Origin: Myxococcus qinghaiensis
GTDB lineage: Bacteria > Myxococcota > Myxococcia > Myxococcales > Myxococcaceae
NCBI RefSeq assembly: GCF_024198215.1
Contig: NZ_JAKCFA010000038.1
Location: forward strand, 1 to 64,000
Direction: 5' to 3'
DNA: 64,000 bases
Shown: in pieces, positions 27,130 through 36,498 of the stretch
How the letters are laid out: the number at the start of each line of letters is the position of its first letter
How positions within the stretch are numbered: position 1 is the stretch's first letter
Program-made: the position numbers and the translations under genes
The notes under the pieces: generated by a model
The model's input: only the letters and a program-made list of their open reading frames with translations
What the model was told of the DNA's origin: nothing
Databases searched by the model: none

Positions 27130-29787
27130 TTGGGGGCTCCCATTCGCGTCGATCCGAAAGCGCTTGTCCGTCGCCTGACGCCCACCTCCACCCGCCTGTT
27201 GGAAGCGGCGGTGGCGCGCGCGAGTGCGGGACGCTTCTACGAAATCGTCCCCGAGCACCTGCTGGCGCAGATGCTGGAGCCGGAGGACTCGGACGCGGCG
27301 CGCCTGCTCCACCACTTCGGCGTGGACAAGCGGCACCTGGCCACCAGCATGGAGCGCGCGCTGCAGGGCCTGCGCGCCGGCAACGCCGGGCGGCCCGTCT
27401 TCTCCGAGACGCTCTTCCAGTGGTTCGAGGAGGCGTGGCTTCTGGCCTCCGTGGAGCACGGCGCGACGCGGCTGCGCTCGGGCCACCTGTTCGTCCAGTT
27501 CATCACCCGCCGCTCGCGCTACACCGCTGAAATCTTCCCGGAGCTGGACGCCATCTCCCGCGACGAGCTGCTCGGCTCGCTGGACGTGTTGCTGCAGCCC
27601 TCGCCGGAGAACGTGGAGGTCGTCACCTCCGACGGCGCGGCGAGCGGCACCGGTGGCGGCTCGGCGAGCGCTTCTGGAAGCCGTGGTGACGAGGCGCTCA
27701 AGCGCTTCGCCACGTCCTTCACCGGCCGCGTGCGCGAGGGGAAGATCGACCCCATCTTCGGCCGTCACCGCGAAATCCGGCAGATGGTCGACATCCTCTC
27801 CCGGCGCCGGAAGAACAACCCCATCCTCGTGGGCGAGCCGGGCGTGGGCAAGACGGCGCTCGTGGAGGGCTTGGCCTGGGCGATTGTGCGGGGCGAGGTG
27901 CCGGAGGCGCTGCGCAACGTGGACCTGCTCGGCCTGGACCTGGGCCTGCTGCAAGCGGGCGCGGGCGTGCGCGGCGAGTTCGAGAACCGGCTCAAGGCCG
28001 TCATCGCCGAGGTGAAGGCGTCCCCCACGCCCATCATCCTGTTCATCGACGAGGCGCACACCATCATCGGCGCGGGCGGATCACAGGGCGGCAGCGACGC
28101 GGCCAACCTGCTCAAGCCCGCGCTGGCGCGGGGCGAGCTGCGCACCATCGCCGCGACGACGTGGGCCGAGTACAAGAAGTACTTCGAGAAGGACGCGGCG
28201 CTGGAGCGGCGCTTCCAGCCGGTGAAGGTGGAGGAGCCCAGCGAGGCGGACGCGGAGCTGATGCTGCGCGGCCTGCGCCCCACGTACGAGGCGTCCCACG
28301 GCGTCACCATCCGCGACGAGGCCGTCACCGCGGCGGTGCGGCTGTCCAGCCGGTACATCTCCGGCCGGCAGCTCCCGGACAAGGCGGTGGACCTGCTCGA
28401 CACGTCGGCGGCGCGCGTGAAGATTGAGCTGTCCACGCGGCCCGAGGAGCTGGTGGCGCTGGAGCAGGAGATCTCCGGCCTGGAGCGCGAGCGCGACGCG
28501 CTCAAGCGGGATTTGGACGACGGTGAAGGCGGCGAGGACGAGCAGGAGGCCCTGGCCGAAGCGGAGGCGAAGCTGCGCGCCACGCAGGACTCGCGGGCCT
28601 CGCTGCACGCAAGATGGGAGACGGAGCGCGCGGCCGTCGTCGCGCTGATGGACGCTCGCAAGGCGCTGCGAGAGCCGGCCCCGGGCGCGGAGCCCGCGGC
28701 GCTCAAGGCAGCGGTGGACACGGCGGCGAAGACGCTCGCGGAGTCGCGCGGCGAGGTGCCGCTGGTGCACTCGGACGTGGACGCGGACATCGTCGCGCGC
28801 GTCGTAGCGGGTTGGACGGGCGTGCCGGTGGGCAAGATGCGCGGCGACATGCTGGAGGCCGTGCTGAACCTGGAGGACCGGCTGCGCACCCGCGTGCGCG
28901 GACAGGAGGCGGCGCTCAAGAAGGTGGGCGAAATCATCCGCATCTCCCAGGCGGGCATCCGCAACCCGGACGCACCCATTGGCGTGATGCTCTTCGTGGG
29001 GCCCAGCGGCGTGGGCAAGACGGAGACCGCCCTGGCGCTGGCCGAGTCGCTCTACGGCGGCGAGCGCTTCATGACGACGCTCAACATGAGCGAGTTCCAG
29101 GAGAAGCACACGGTGAGCCGGCTCATCGGCTCGCCGCCGGGCTACGTGGGCTACGGCGAGGGCGGCCTGCTCACGGAGGCGGTGCGGCAGCGGCCCTACT
29201 CCGTCGTGCTGCTGGACGAGTGCGAGAAGGCAGACCTGGAGGTGATGAACCTCTTCTACCAGGTGTTCGACAAGGGGATGCTGACGGACGGCGAGGGCCG
29301 CGCGGTGGACTTCAAGAACACCGTCATCATCCTCACCAGCAACCTGGGCTCGGACCGGGTGATGAAGATGTTCGAGGACGGTCTGGAGCCCTCGTCGGAG
29401 CAGGTGCTGACGGCCATCCGCCCCACGCTCAGCCAGCACTTCAAGCCCGCGCTGCTGGCGCGCATGACGGTGGTGCCCTTCGGCCCCGTGCAGCGCGACG
29501 TCATGCGGCAAATCGCGGAGATGAAGCTGAACAAGCTGGTGGGCCGGCTGCGCGAGGCCCATGACGTGGAGACGACGCTGGCGCCGGAGCTGCTGGACGA
29601 GCTGGCGCGCCGGTGCACGGAGTCGGAGATGGGCGCGCGCAACATGGAGCAGATCCTCCAGGGCTCGCTGATGCCAGTGCTCTCCCGCGAGCTGTTGCAG
29701 CACCTGGTGGGCGGCGCGGTGCCCCCCAAGCTCCACGTGGCCCTCACCCCGGAAGGCGACTGGGACCTCCGGTTCGCCGAGGCCTGA
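27130..29787 (+). CDS. clpV: T6SS sheath-recycling AAA+ ATPase ClpV (TssH)
   Basis: Encodes 885 residues: a Clp_N domain (about 10-160), AAA-1 with Walker A GEPGVGKT (235-242) and FIDEAHT, a middle coiled domain, and AAA-2 with GPSGVGKTE, the canonical pore loop GYVGYGEGG and [10 protein letters not shown]. ClpV unfolds contracted TssB/TssC sheath. The start appears to be TTG at 27130: the frame opens after a TGA at 27088 and offers no ATG or GTG before conserved sequence begins, and no good Shine-Dalgarno is visible. A rare start on a stoichiometrically minor subunit could keep levels low. Confidence 0.95.
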   Translation: MGAPIRVDPKALVRRLTPTSTRLLEAAVARASAGRFYEIVPEHLLAQMLEPEDSDAARLLHHFGVDKRHLATSMERALQGLRAGNAGRPVFSETLFQWFEEAWLLASVEHGATRLRSGHLFVQFITRRSRYTAEIFPELDAISRDELLGSLDVLLQPSPENVEVVTSDGAASGTGGGSASASGSRGDEALKRFATSFTGRVREGKIDPIFGRHREIRQMVDILSRRRKNNPILVGEPGVGKTALVEGLAWAIVRGEVPEALRNVDLLGLDLGLLQAGAGVRGEFENRLKAVIAEVKASPTPIILFIDEAHTIIGAGGSQGGSDAANLLKPALARGELRTIAATTWAEYKKYFEKDAALERRFQPVKVEEPSEADAELMLRGLRPTYEASHGVTIRDEAVTAAVRLSSRYISGRQLPDKAVDLLDTSAARVKIELSTRPEELVALEQEISGLERERDALKRDLDDGEGGEDEQEALAEAEAKLRATQDSRASLHARWETERAAVVALMDARKALREPAPGAEPAALKAAVDTAAKTLAESRGEVPLVHSDVDADIVARVVAGWTGVPVGKMRGDMLEAVLNLEDRLRTRVRGQEAALKKVGEIIRISQAGIRNPDAPIGVMLFVGPSGVGKTETALALAESLYGGERFMTTLNMSEFQEKHTVSRLIGSPPGYVGYGEGGLLTEAVRQRPYSVVLLDECEKADLEVMNLFYQVFDKGMLTDGEGRAVDFKNTVIILTSNLGSDRVMKMFEDGLEPSSEQVLTAIRPTLSQHFKPALLARMTVVPFGPVQRDVMRQIAEMKLNKLVGRLREAHDVETTLAPELLDELARRCTESEMGARNMEQILQGSLMPVLSRELLQHLVGGAVPPKLHVALTPEGDWDLRFAEA

Positions 29788-29793
29788 GAACCC

Positions 29794-30867
29794 ATGAAAC
29801 GAACGCTTCAGGTCTGCGGTGTCGCCCTGTCCCTGCTGGCCGGTTGCGCCAGCGCGCCCAAGCCGGCGATGTGCTTCGCCGAGGCGGGCCCCAACGCGCG
29901 CTCCTTCCCCACGCCAGACATCTGGTTCGCCCTGCTGCTGCACGGCTATGACAAGGACACCAGCGCGGCGCCCCAGCCCGCGGTGGACTGCGCGGGCGCG
30001 CCCGTGTGGTGGCAGGACCCCACCGCCGACGACTGCGTGGAGGCCGGCCCGGACGCCCTGCCCCTGCCTCCGGCGGCGAAGCTCACCGAAGAGGACCTGG
30101 TGCTGGAGACGCTGAAGGCCGGCCAGCGCCTGGCGTGGGTGATTACGCGGCGCTTCACCAACGGCGAGGCCCTGGGTCCGGTGGCCCTGGTGGAGACGAC
30201 GGAGCAGGGCTTCCGCGTGGAGGCGCTGGGCTCGCTGCGCTCCATGCCGAAGAACGCGAAGCTGCGCCTGGAGCGCGTGGGCGGCGCGGACATCCTCGTC
30301 GCGGAGGGCGACGCGTGCACCACGGACGGCACCGACGTGTGCCGTCGGTACGCGCGCATCATGCCGCTGCGGCGCAACCGCTTCTTCACGGAGTCGGTGT
30401 CCAGCCCGGAGCGCGCGTGCCTGGGCGCCGCGTGGTTCCCGCTGGCGCGCGAGGCGACCTTCAAGCTGCCCAATCAGCTCATCCGCAAGTTCGAGCTCAC
30501 GTCCACGCTGTCCTTCACCGAGGCGGGCATCGGCGTGCAGGAGCAGGTGCAGGTGAGCGACTCGGACCCGGCGCAGCCGGACGTGGGGCCGCGCATCTAC
30601 CGCCGGGCCCAGGACACCCGCACGCTGGTGCTGGAGTCCAACGCGGTGGTCAGCACCAAGGCCTCGCTGTGGTCCCGCATGGTGGAGCAGCAGGTGCGAA
30701 TCGGCGCGAAGATGGACCCGGAGAAGCCGCTGGTGCCCATGCCGCCGAAGAACAAGCCTGGGACGGCCGTGGCCACGCCCGCGACGCCCGAGGCCGGAGA
30801 GGCGAGCAAGCCGGTGGCTCCGCCCGCGAAGACGCCTCCGGCCGCGGCGAAGAGCGGCGGCCCGTAA
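29794..30867 (+). CDS. T6SS-locus accessory lipoprotein
   Basis: Encodes 357 residues. The signal peptide ends at lipobox LLAGC, so this is a lipoprotein. The mature part has several paired Cys (VDCAGAP, DDC, GDACTTDGTDVC, RAC) and a Pro/Ala/Lys-rich C-terminal tail from about residue 310. The family is not recognised. It follows clpV by 6 nt and precedes the terminator that closes the cluster, so it is transcribed with the T6SS genes and may be an envelope accessory or protective factor; that role is inference from context. Confidence 0.75.
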   Translation: MKRTLQVCGVALSLLAGCASAPKPAMCFAEAGPNARSFPTPDIWFALLLHGYDKDTSAAPQPAVDCAGAPVWWQDPTADDCVEAGPDALPLPPAAKLTEEDLVLETLKAGQRLAWVITRRFTNGEALGPVALVETTEQGFRVEALGSLRSMPKNAKLRLERVGGADILVAEGDACTTDGTDVCRRYARIMPLRRNRFFTESVSSPERACLGAAWFPLAREATFKLPNQLIRKFELTSTLSFTEAGIGVQEQVQVSDSDPAQPDVGPRIYRRAQDTRTLVLESNAVVSTKASLWSRMVEQQVRIGAKMDPEKPLVPMPPKNKPGTAVATPATPEAGEASKPVAPPAKTPPAAAKSGGP

Positions 30868-30900
30868 AGGCCGAACAGCGTCTGGCGCCTCCTCATTCCG

Positions 30901-30937
30901 CCCTGGAACCCTTCGTTTTTTCGAAGAGGTTCCGGGG
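30901..30937 (+). terminator. Terminator closing the T6SS gene run
   Basis: CCCTGGAACC/GGTTCCGGGG flanks an inner CTTCG/CGAAG stem with a TTTTTT loop and one bulged A, giving about 15 paired bases, followed by CTTTTCC. It lies 34 nt after the accessory lipoprotein. Confidence 0.75.
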
Positions 30938-31012
30938 CTTTTCCTATTGGCGCCGAAACTCCCGCGCCTGCAGATAGGAGATAGGCCCATGGTGGGCCAG
31001 AAGGAGCCGAGG

Positions 31013-31378
31013 ATGCGAATCGAAATCCGAGCCCGACACTTCACCCTCACCGACACCCTGCGTCACCACGTGGAGCGCCGCGCGCGCTTCGCGATGGGGA
31101 GATTGTCCGACAGGGTTCGCGAGGTCACAGTGCGCTTGGAGGACATCAACGGCCCACGCGGCGGCGTGGACAAGGTGGCCAAGGTGACTGTCCAGCTCGA
31201 GCAGGGCGGCCAGCTCGCGGCGGAGGCCGTGGACGCGAGCTTCGCCGGGGCGGTGGACAGGGCCCTGGAGCGCGCGGGCCGCGCGGTGGGCAAGGCCCTG
31301 GGACCCTCGCACCGCAGCGCCGGGGAGAGCGTCAGGACCACGCCCTGGGAGCCCGAGGAGCAGCACAGCCCCTCCTGA
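31013..31378 (+). CDS. hpf: Ribosome hibernation-promoting factor (HPF/RaiA, short form)
   Basis: Encodes 121 residues. It starts MRIEIRARHFTLTDTLRHHVERRARFAMGRLSDRV and has the S30AE beta-alpha-beta layout with V.V.LEDINGP.GGVDK. It lacks the long C-terminal dimerisation domain, so it is the short type, which binds the 30S subunit in stationary phase. The ATG at 31013 was chosen over 30989 because AAGGAG sits 6 nt upstream and conservation begins there. It is a single-gene unit flanked by terminators. Confidence 0.88.
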   Translation: MRIEIRARHFTLTDTLRHHVERRARFAMGRLSDRVREVTVRLEDINGPRGGVDKVAKVTVQLEQGGQLAAEAVDASFAGAVDRALERAGRAVGKALGPSHRSAGESVRTTPWEPEEQHSPS

Positions 31379-31393
31379 CGTGAGGTGAGCCGC

Positions 31394-31427
31394 GTCAGGG
31401 CCCCTCCACCCCCGGAAGGGCCCTGAC
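31394..31427 (+). terminator. Terminator after hpf
   Basis: A perfect 10-bp stem GTCAGGGCCC/GGGCCCTGAC with a 14-nt loop lies 16 nt after the hpf stop. A short TTTTA run follows about 12 nt later. Confidence 0.65.
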
Positions 31428-31494
31428 GGTGGCAGGATGATTTTACGTGCCGCGAGGGCCCTGGCGCCCGCGCGGCACGGTGTGGAGGTCATGG

Positions 31495-32040
31495 ATGCAA
31501 GGCGGAGCGCTGGGAAACATGCGGGCCGCCTGGGCGCGAGCGCGCCAGCGCTGGTGGGTGCGGTGGGGCGTGGACCTGGTCCTGCTCGCGCTCGTCTTCA
31601 CGGCGGTGGCGACGTGGCAGACGCGCAACCTTCCAGGCTCGGGTGCTCCCGCGCCGGACTTCACGCTGCGCACCCTGGACGGAGAGACGGTGTCGCTCGC
31701 GTCGCTGCGCGGCAAGCCCGTGGTGCTCGCCTTCTGGGCGCCCTGGTGCGGCGTGTGCGGCGCGGAGTCCTCCAACCTCTCCCAGTTGCGGCGGCTGGCG
31801 GGAGACTCCGCGCATGTCGTCTCCGTCGCGCTGGCCTACGAGGACGAAGACGCCGTGCGGCGCTTCACGCAGGAGCACGCGGTGGACTATCCGGTGCTGA
31901 TGGGTGACGACTCTCTTCAGCAGGCGTGGCGGGTGAACATGTTCCCCACGGTGTTCTTCCTGTCGCCCGAGGGGCGAATCGAACGCTCCGTGGTGGGCTA
32001 CACCACCCTCGCCGGACTGTCGTGGCGGTGGATGCTGTAG
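31495..32040 (+). CDS. TlpA/ResA-type membrane-anchored thioredoxin
   Basis: Encodes 181 residues. An N-terminal transmembrane anchor (about 22-40) is followed by a periplasmic thioredoxin fold: APDFTLRTLDG, VVLAFWAPWCGVC (active-site CGVC at 85-88), and the cis-Pro segment NMFPTVFFL. Such proteins reduce extracytoplasmic disulfides, for example in cytochrome c maturation. The ATG was chosen for its GGAGG Shine-Dalgarno; GTG 31447 and ATG 31519 are alternatives. The gene stands alone and converges on the RCC1 pseudogene. Confidence 0.85.
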   Translation: MQGGALGNMRAAWARARQRWWVRWGVDLVLLALVFTAVATWQTRNLPGSGAPAPDFTLRTLDGETVSLASLRGKPVVLAFWAPWCGVCGAESSNLSQLRRLAGDSAHVVSVALAYEDEDAVRRFTQEHAVDYPVLMGDDSLQQAWRVNMFPTVFFLSPEGRIERSVVGYTTLAGLSWRWML

Positions 32041-32072
32041 CCGACCTCGGTGCGCAGCGAGGCAGGAGCGCG

Positions 32073-33109
32073 TCACCAGATGTTCACCGGCTGGGTCCGG
32101 TAGGGAAGAACGCCATTGCCCAACTGGCCGTAGGCATTGAGTCCCCAGCCCAGAGCACACGGTCATCGCGAATGGCCGGCGAGTGTCACCCGCCGACACG
32201 CCCACGACGTCGCGCAACGCCGGAACTCGCGCGGGGACGCTTCGCGCGGTGGTCGTCCCATCCCCAAGCTGATCACTGGCGTTTTCGCCCCACGTCCAGA
32301 CGGTGCCGTCTGTCTTCAAGGCGAGGGAGAAGCCGCGCCCCGCCGCGAGCGCCAGGACGTCACCGGCAAGCCCCACCACCTGCACCAGAGCGGCCCGGAG
32401 TGTCGTCGTGCCCTCGCCCAGCTGGCCGCGCGCATTGCCGCCCCAACCCCACACCGAGCCGTCCGACTTCAACACCAGGGAGTGCTGTCCCCCCCGCCAC
32501 CGCCGTCACGTTCGACATCCCCAGGACCTGCACGGCAGAGGGGTGCCTCGTCGTCGTCCCATCGCCAAGCTGGCCGAAGGCGTTCTGCCCCCACGCCCAC
32601 ACCGTTCCATCGACCTTCAGCGCCATGGAATGAGCGCCGCCACCCACGACGGCAACCACCGTCGTCAGGCCCGGCACCAGCCCGGAACGGCGCGCTGCGC
32701 GGTGCCACCATCCCCCAGTTGCCCGTCCGCATTGGCACCCCAGGTACGCCGTGCCGTCCGCCCTCAACGCCAGCGAGTGCAGGTCTCCCGCCGAGACGAT
32801 GCTCACCGAGGACAAGCCCCAGACCCGCACGGGCAACGCACGCGTCCGCGCGGTGCCATCTCCCAGTTGCCCGAACGTATTCGAGCCCCAGCTCCACGCC
32901 GTTCCATCCGGGCGCAACACCAGCGAGTGAAGACGGCCCGCCGAGACGGTTTGATTCCGGGGCAGCCCCTCCGCGGCCTTCACCGTCCCCACTTCCGGCG
33001 CTGAGAACTCCTGGGAAACAGCCTCCGTGCAACCCAAGCCCCCAAGCCCGAGAAGCAGCACGAAGAACCAGGCCAGCCGACCGCGCGACAGCGTCTCCTC
33101 ACGTCTCAT
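32073..33109 (-). pseudogene. RCC1-repeat lipoprotein, broken by about five indels
   Basis: The start is clear: ATG at 33109 with GGGGAGGGG upstream, a signal peptide and lipobox LGGLGC. RCC1 propeller repeats follow (HSL.L..DGT.W.WG.N..GQLGDGT). Aligning repeats places lesions near 32745 (2 nt lost), 32685 (1 nt lost), 32486-32492 (one extra G in a 7-G run), 32180 (about 4 nt lost) and 32160 (1 nt lost). In the corrected frame the last repeat reads GWGLNAYGQLGNG and ends with TGA at 32073. The net change of -7 agrees with the 1037-nt length. An intact form would be an exported beta-propeller lipoprotein of about 347 residues. Sequencing error is the main alternative. Confidence 0.8.
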
Positions 33110-33334
33110 GTTTCCCCTCCCCAAACAGGATGCGAGTACTTCCAGCGCTCCCACCCACCCACTGAAAGTCAATCAATTCAGATTAAACACGATTTACGAT
33201 GAAAGGAAACTCGCCGCTGGAACCCGAGGCGGGGTTCGTCGCGCGACATTCAGACGCACCCTCCGTCTTCCCCATGCGTGAGGCCTCGCGAGAGCGGGAC
33301 GACGTGCCTCGCACCACATCGGGCGGACCTGGAA

Positions 33335-35011
33335 ATGTTCCTTCGCAGAGACTTCAGCTACTCCGAAACAATTGAAACCGCGCTGCCACTTCGGTCAGGA
33401 GGCGTCGCCAACCTGACCTCTTCGCCCTGTTCGTGGCTGAAGCGGATGGCGTCCGCGGGCGCTGCGCTGTCCGTGCTGTGGGGCGGTGCGGCGCTGGCGG
33501 CTCCCAAGCCGTGGTGCGCGCCCAACCGCAGCCCCATCACCGCGACGATGTCCATTGAGTCCGACGTGAAGGACTCGCAGGGCAGCTACCTGGCTCCCGT
33601 CGTCGTCAGCTCCATTGCCCATGCGCAGTGCCTGGATGCCTCCGATGCGAAGTACAAGCCGGAGGCCGCACAGCACCGCGCCGCGTTCGTCGCCGCCTCC
33701 GGCCTGACGGAGGCCGAGGTGGAGGAGCTGTTCGGCTTCGAGGCGGACTCGAACGGCAAGGACAAGCTCCCCCGGAAGTTCTGCAACGAGATTGAGGTTG
33801 ATCCCCAGAAGCAGTCGGCCAAGGTGTACGGGGCCCGCTCCGCGCTCCAGACGCTGCTGTGCTAGCGGGGCTCGGGCAGCGGCTACGACTGGATGGACAC
33901 CACCGCCGTGGAGGACGTGCTCTCGGCGAAGAGCTGCGCCACCAACCTGCTGCGCGACTGGTCCGACAAGTCCCGCACCCCGTACACGCTGCTCGACTTC
34001 ACGCATTGCGCGGCGGTGGGACAGCGGTTGAACGAGGTGCGGTACTTCAAGGAGCTGGCCGCCGAGAAGGAGCTGCCGCGCTACCTGGCGCTCTGGGCGA
34101 AGATTCATTGGAACGACGCGCTGGCGAAGCGCGCGGAGCTGCGCAAGCGCCTGGAGAAGCTCACGGCCGATGACGCGGCGCTCAAGGCCGTGGTGTTCGA
34201 CGAGCCGGCGAAGGCCCTCTCCGAGTTCAAGGCCCAGCACGCGAAGAACAGCGCCCTGCTCGACAAGGCGTCGGAGCTGCTGCTCAACCTGAACAACAAG
34301 AGGCTCCAGGCCAAGGCGAAGGGCTGCTCGGAGGGCTTCCGCGCGGAGCTGGCGAAGTACTTCGCGGAGCGCAAGCCGGCCACGGAGAACGACGCGAAGG
34401 ATTTGCTCAACGAGACGACGCCCTTCCTGATGGCCAACAGCCTGGCCGTGTGTGAGTCCATCGACGAGAAGGACCCCAACGCCTTCGTCATCGCCAGACA
34501 GGTCCAGGGCGCCGTGGCGGCCACCGGCCCGCTGGAGGCGGCGCGCTGGGCGGCCCTGCGCTACATCGTCGAGCATCCGACGGAGATTGATGGCGCCGAG
34601 GACCTGCGCATGCCCCGGCCCCGACTGAATTTCGACTTCCGCTCCGGCCCCGCGGAAGAGGAGAAGGGCACCATCGCCTCCGTGAAGAAGGAGGCGGGCG
34701 GCATGGTGAAGGTGACCTTCAAGAAGGAGAAGCTGAAGGAGCCCATCTGGGACTGCAAGGAGACGAATAAAATCGACCGCATCGACGACCAGGGCAAGCT
34801 GGTCTACCGCCAGGACTGCAAGTTCAAGGCGTGGCAGACGGTGGTCATCGAAGTGGACCCGGTGACGGTGGAGGAGCGCTTCGCTTCCGCGCTGAAGCAG
34901 GGCCGCTACGCGGAGATCCTCTCCTTCCGTGACCGCACCGCGATGCCGCTGCGCGTCTTCGACACCCCCAAGCGCGCCAAGCTGTTCGGCGTCTCCGGCT
35001 TCGGCTGGTAG
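33335..35011 (+). pseudogene. Exported protein gene split by an in-frame TAG
   Basis: Two open segments, ending at 33865 and resuming at 33866, lie in the same frame and read as one protein of about 558 codons interrupted only by TAG at 33863-33865. The flanking residues ...ALQTLLC and RGSGSGYDWMD join smoothly. The N-terminus has a signal-like ASAGAALSVLWGGAALAA segment; the start is uncertain (ATG 33335, GTG 33278 or ATG 33446). The rest is charged and helical with a Lys/Glu-rich middle and a few Cys; no family is recognised. TGG to TAG is the simplest lesion. A second start at 33893 has no Shine-Dalgarno, so a separate downstream gene is unlikely. Confidence 0.65.
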
Positions 35012-35018
35012 CAACTCC

Positions 35019-35057
35019 CCCCGGTGGTGGAGCCAGTCCGCGCTCCACCACCAGGGG
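35019..35057. terminator. Bidirectional terminator between convergent genes
   Basis: A perfect 10-bp stem GGTGGTGGAG/CTCCACCACC is extended by CCCC/GGGG past one bulged A. It lies between the TAG-split gene (plus) and the GH16 gene (minus). Confidence 0.7.
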
Positions 35058-35066
35058 CCCGTGCGG

Positions 35067-36413
35067 CTACAGGCGCACCAGCTCCACGTCATCCATGTGG
35101 ATGAAGTTGGCGCCGTTGCCCGTGGTCGCCCGAGTGTGGAAGCCCAGCTCCAGGTAGCCGCCCGTGACGTTGATGGCGGGCGTCTCCACCAGCGTCCACG
35201 CGCCATACGTGCCCAGGTCCGTGAAGACCGGCCCGCAGGAGGCGCACGTCTTCGCCTGGATGCGCGCCAGGTCGAAACCACCGGCCTTCCTCACCCACGC
35301 GCGGACCTTGTAGTTGCCCGACGCGAGCCCCGACACGGACTGGTACGTCCACACCTCGAAGGGCGTCGCGTTCGTCCAGTGCGTCAGGTGATAGCTGCCC
35401 GTGCGGCCACCGTTGTGCGTCTCGCTGAAGTCCGCGGCCTCCGTGCCGTTGGGGCTCCAGGTCGACCAGCCGCTCATGTTCGCCTCGAAGCTGGGGTTGG
35501 CCAGCGAGGGGCCCGTGGAGCCGCCCGCCTGGTACCAGCGCACCCACTCCACCTCCATCGTCTTGCGCTGCCCGGAGGGCAGGTCGATGGAGGCCGGCGA
35601 CGCATTGCCGTACCAGTTCCCACCCAGCGCCAGGTTCAGCAGGACGTAGTGGTTCTGCTGGAACGCCGGGTCGTTGTGGACGAAGTCCGCGTTCGCACGA
35701 ATCTGGTTGTCCAGGCGGAAGATCATCCGGTCCGCCGTCCACTCCACCTCGTAGACGTGGAACGCATCCGCGACGCTGTAGCCCCGGTTCGCCCCCGAGC
35801 CCCAGTGCTGCACTCCGTTGGACGAGTGCGTCGCGACCTTCATCCACGACGGCTCGTTGGAGTGCCACTCCAGGATGTCGATTTCACCGCTCGCCGGCCA
35901 GCCGACGTTGGAGATGTTCGCGCCCAGCGTCCAGAACGCCGGCCACATGCCGTACCCGGACGGCACCTTGATGCTGGCGACGAGCTTGCCGTAGCGTCGC
36001 TCCACCTTGCCCTTGGTGTGGATGCGCCCCGAGTAGAACGAGCGCGGCCCGTAACCCGCGCAGCGCGAGTCATACGGCCCATCCGACGTCCGCTCCGCGG
36101 TGAGGATGAGCTTGCCCCCGCTCACCGTGACGTTCTGCGCGCGCGGGAACTCCAGCTCTCCCGTACCGAAGTTGCAGTTGTTCGTGACGGGGTCGTGGTT
36201 GCTCGTCAGCACGTTCCAGTTCGCCGCGTTCAGGCTCGTGCCGCCAAAGTCGTCCTGCCACGCCAGGCTCCAACCTGCCCCCGGGTCGTACGCCAGCTCC
36301 TTCTGCGCCTGACTCTCCAGCGGTACCGCCTCGGGCTCCACCGCCACCTCACTGCCACAGCCCGCCAGCACCAGTCCGGCAACCACCCACCACGCCTCGG
36401 TCCGTCCTGCCAT
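35067..36413 (-). CDS. GH16 beta-glucanase lipoprotein with C-terminal carbohydrate-binding domain
   Basis: Encodes 448 residues. Lipobox LVLAGC ends the signal peptide, so the enzyme is probably cell-surface anchored. Residues about 45-300 form a GH16 domain with the catalytic motif GEIDILEW (nucleophile E177, acid/base E182) and flanking MWPAFWTLG, typical of laminarinase or lichenase-like beta-1,3(4)-glucanases. Residues about 310-448 (NPSFE..MSGW) form a CBM4/9-like jelly-roll. The ATG has AGGAGGAATGC upstream; a longer in-frame start adds 43 residues without sense. Likely role is digestion of fungal or algal glucan. It lies 85 nt after cysA with its own upstream region. Confidence 0.9.
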   Translation of the reverse strand: MAGRTEAWWVVAGLVLAGCGSEVAVEPEAVPLESQAQKELAYDPGAGWSLAWQDDFGGTSLNAANWNVLTSNHDPVTNNCNFGTGELEFPRAQNVTVSGGKLILTAERTSDGPYDSRCAGYGPRSFYSGRIHTKGKVERRYGKLVASIKVPSGYGMWPAFWTLGANISNVGWPASGEIDILEWHSNEPSWMKVATHSSNGVQHWGSGANRGYSVADAFHVYEVEWTADRMIFRLDNQIRANADFVHNDPAFQQNHYVLLNLALGGNWYGNASPASIDLPSGQRKTMEVEWVRWYQAGGSTGPSLANPSFEANMSGWSTWSPNGTEAADFSETHNGGRTGSYHLTHWTNATPFEVWTYQSVSGLASGNYKVRAWVRKAGGFDLARIQAKTCASCGPVFTDLGTYGAWTLVETPAINVTGGYLELGFHTRATTGNGANFIHMDDVELVRL

Positions 36414-36498
36414 GCATTCCTCCTGGAAAAGGTCGTGACAACTCTTTCTAGGAATACCAGCATTTCCAATTTCCTTGCAGAGGCTCGTGTAGCCCGCG

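Noticed and set aside
33893-35011. A separate gene starting at ATG 33893
   Set aside because: No Shine-Dalgarno, no signal peptide, and the same frame continues from the upstream segment across a single TAG.
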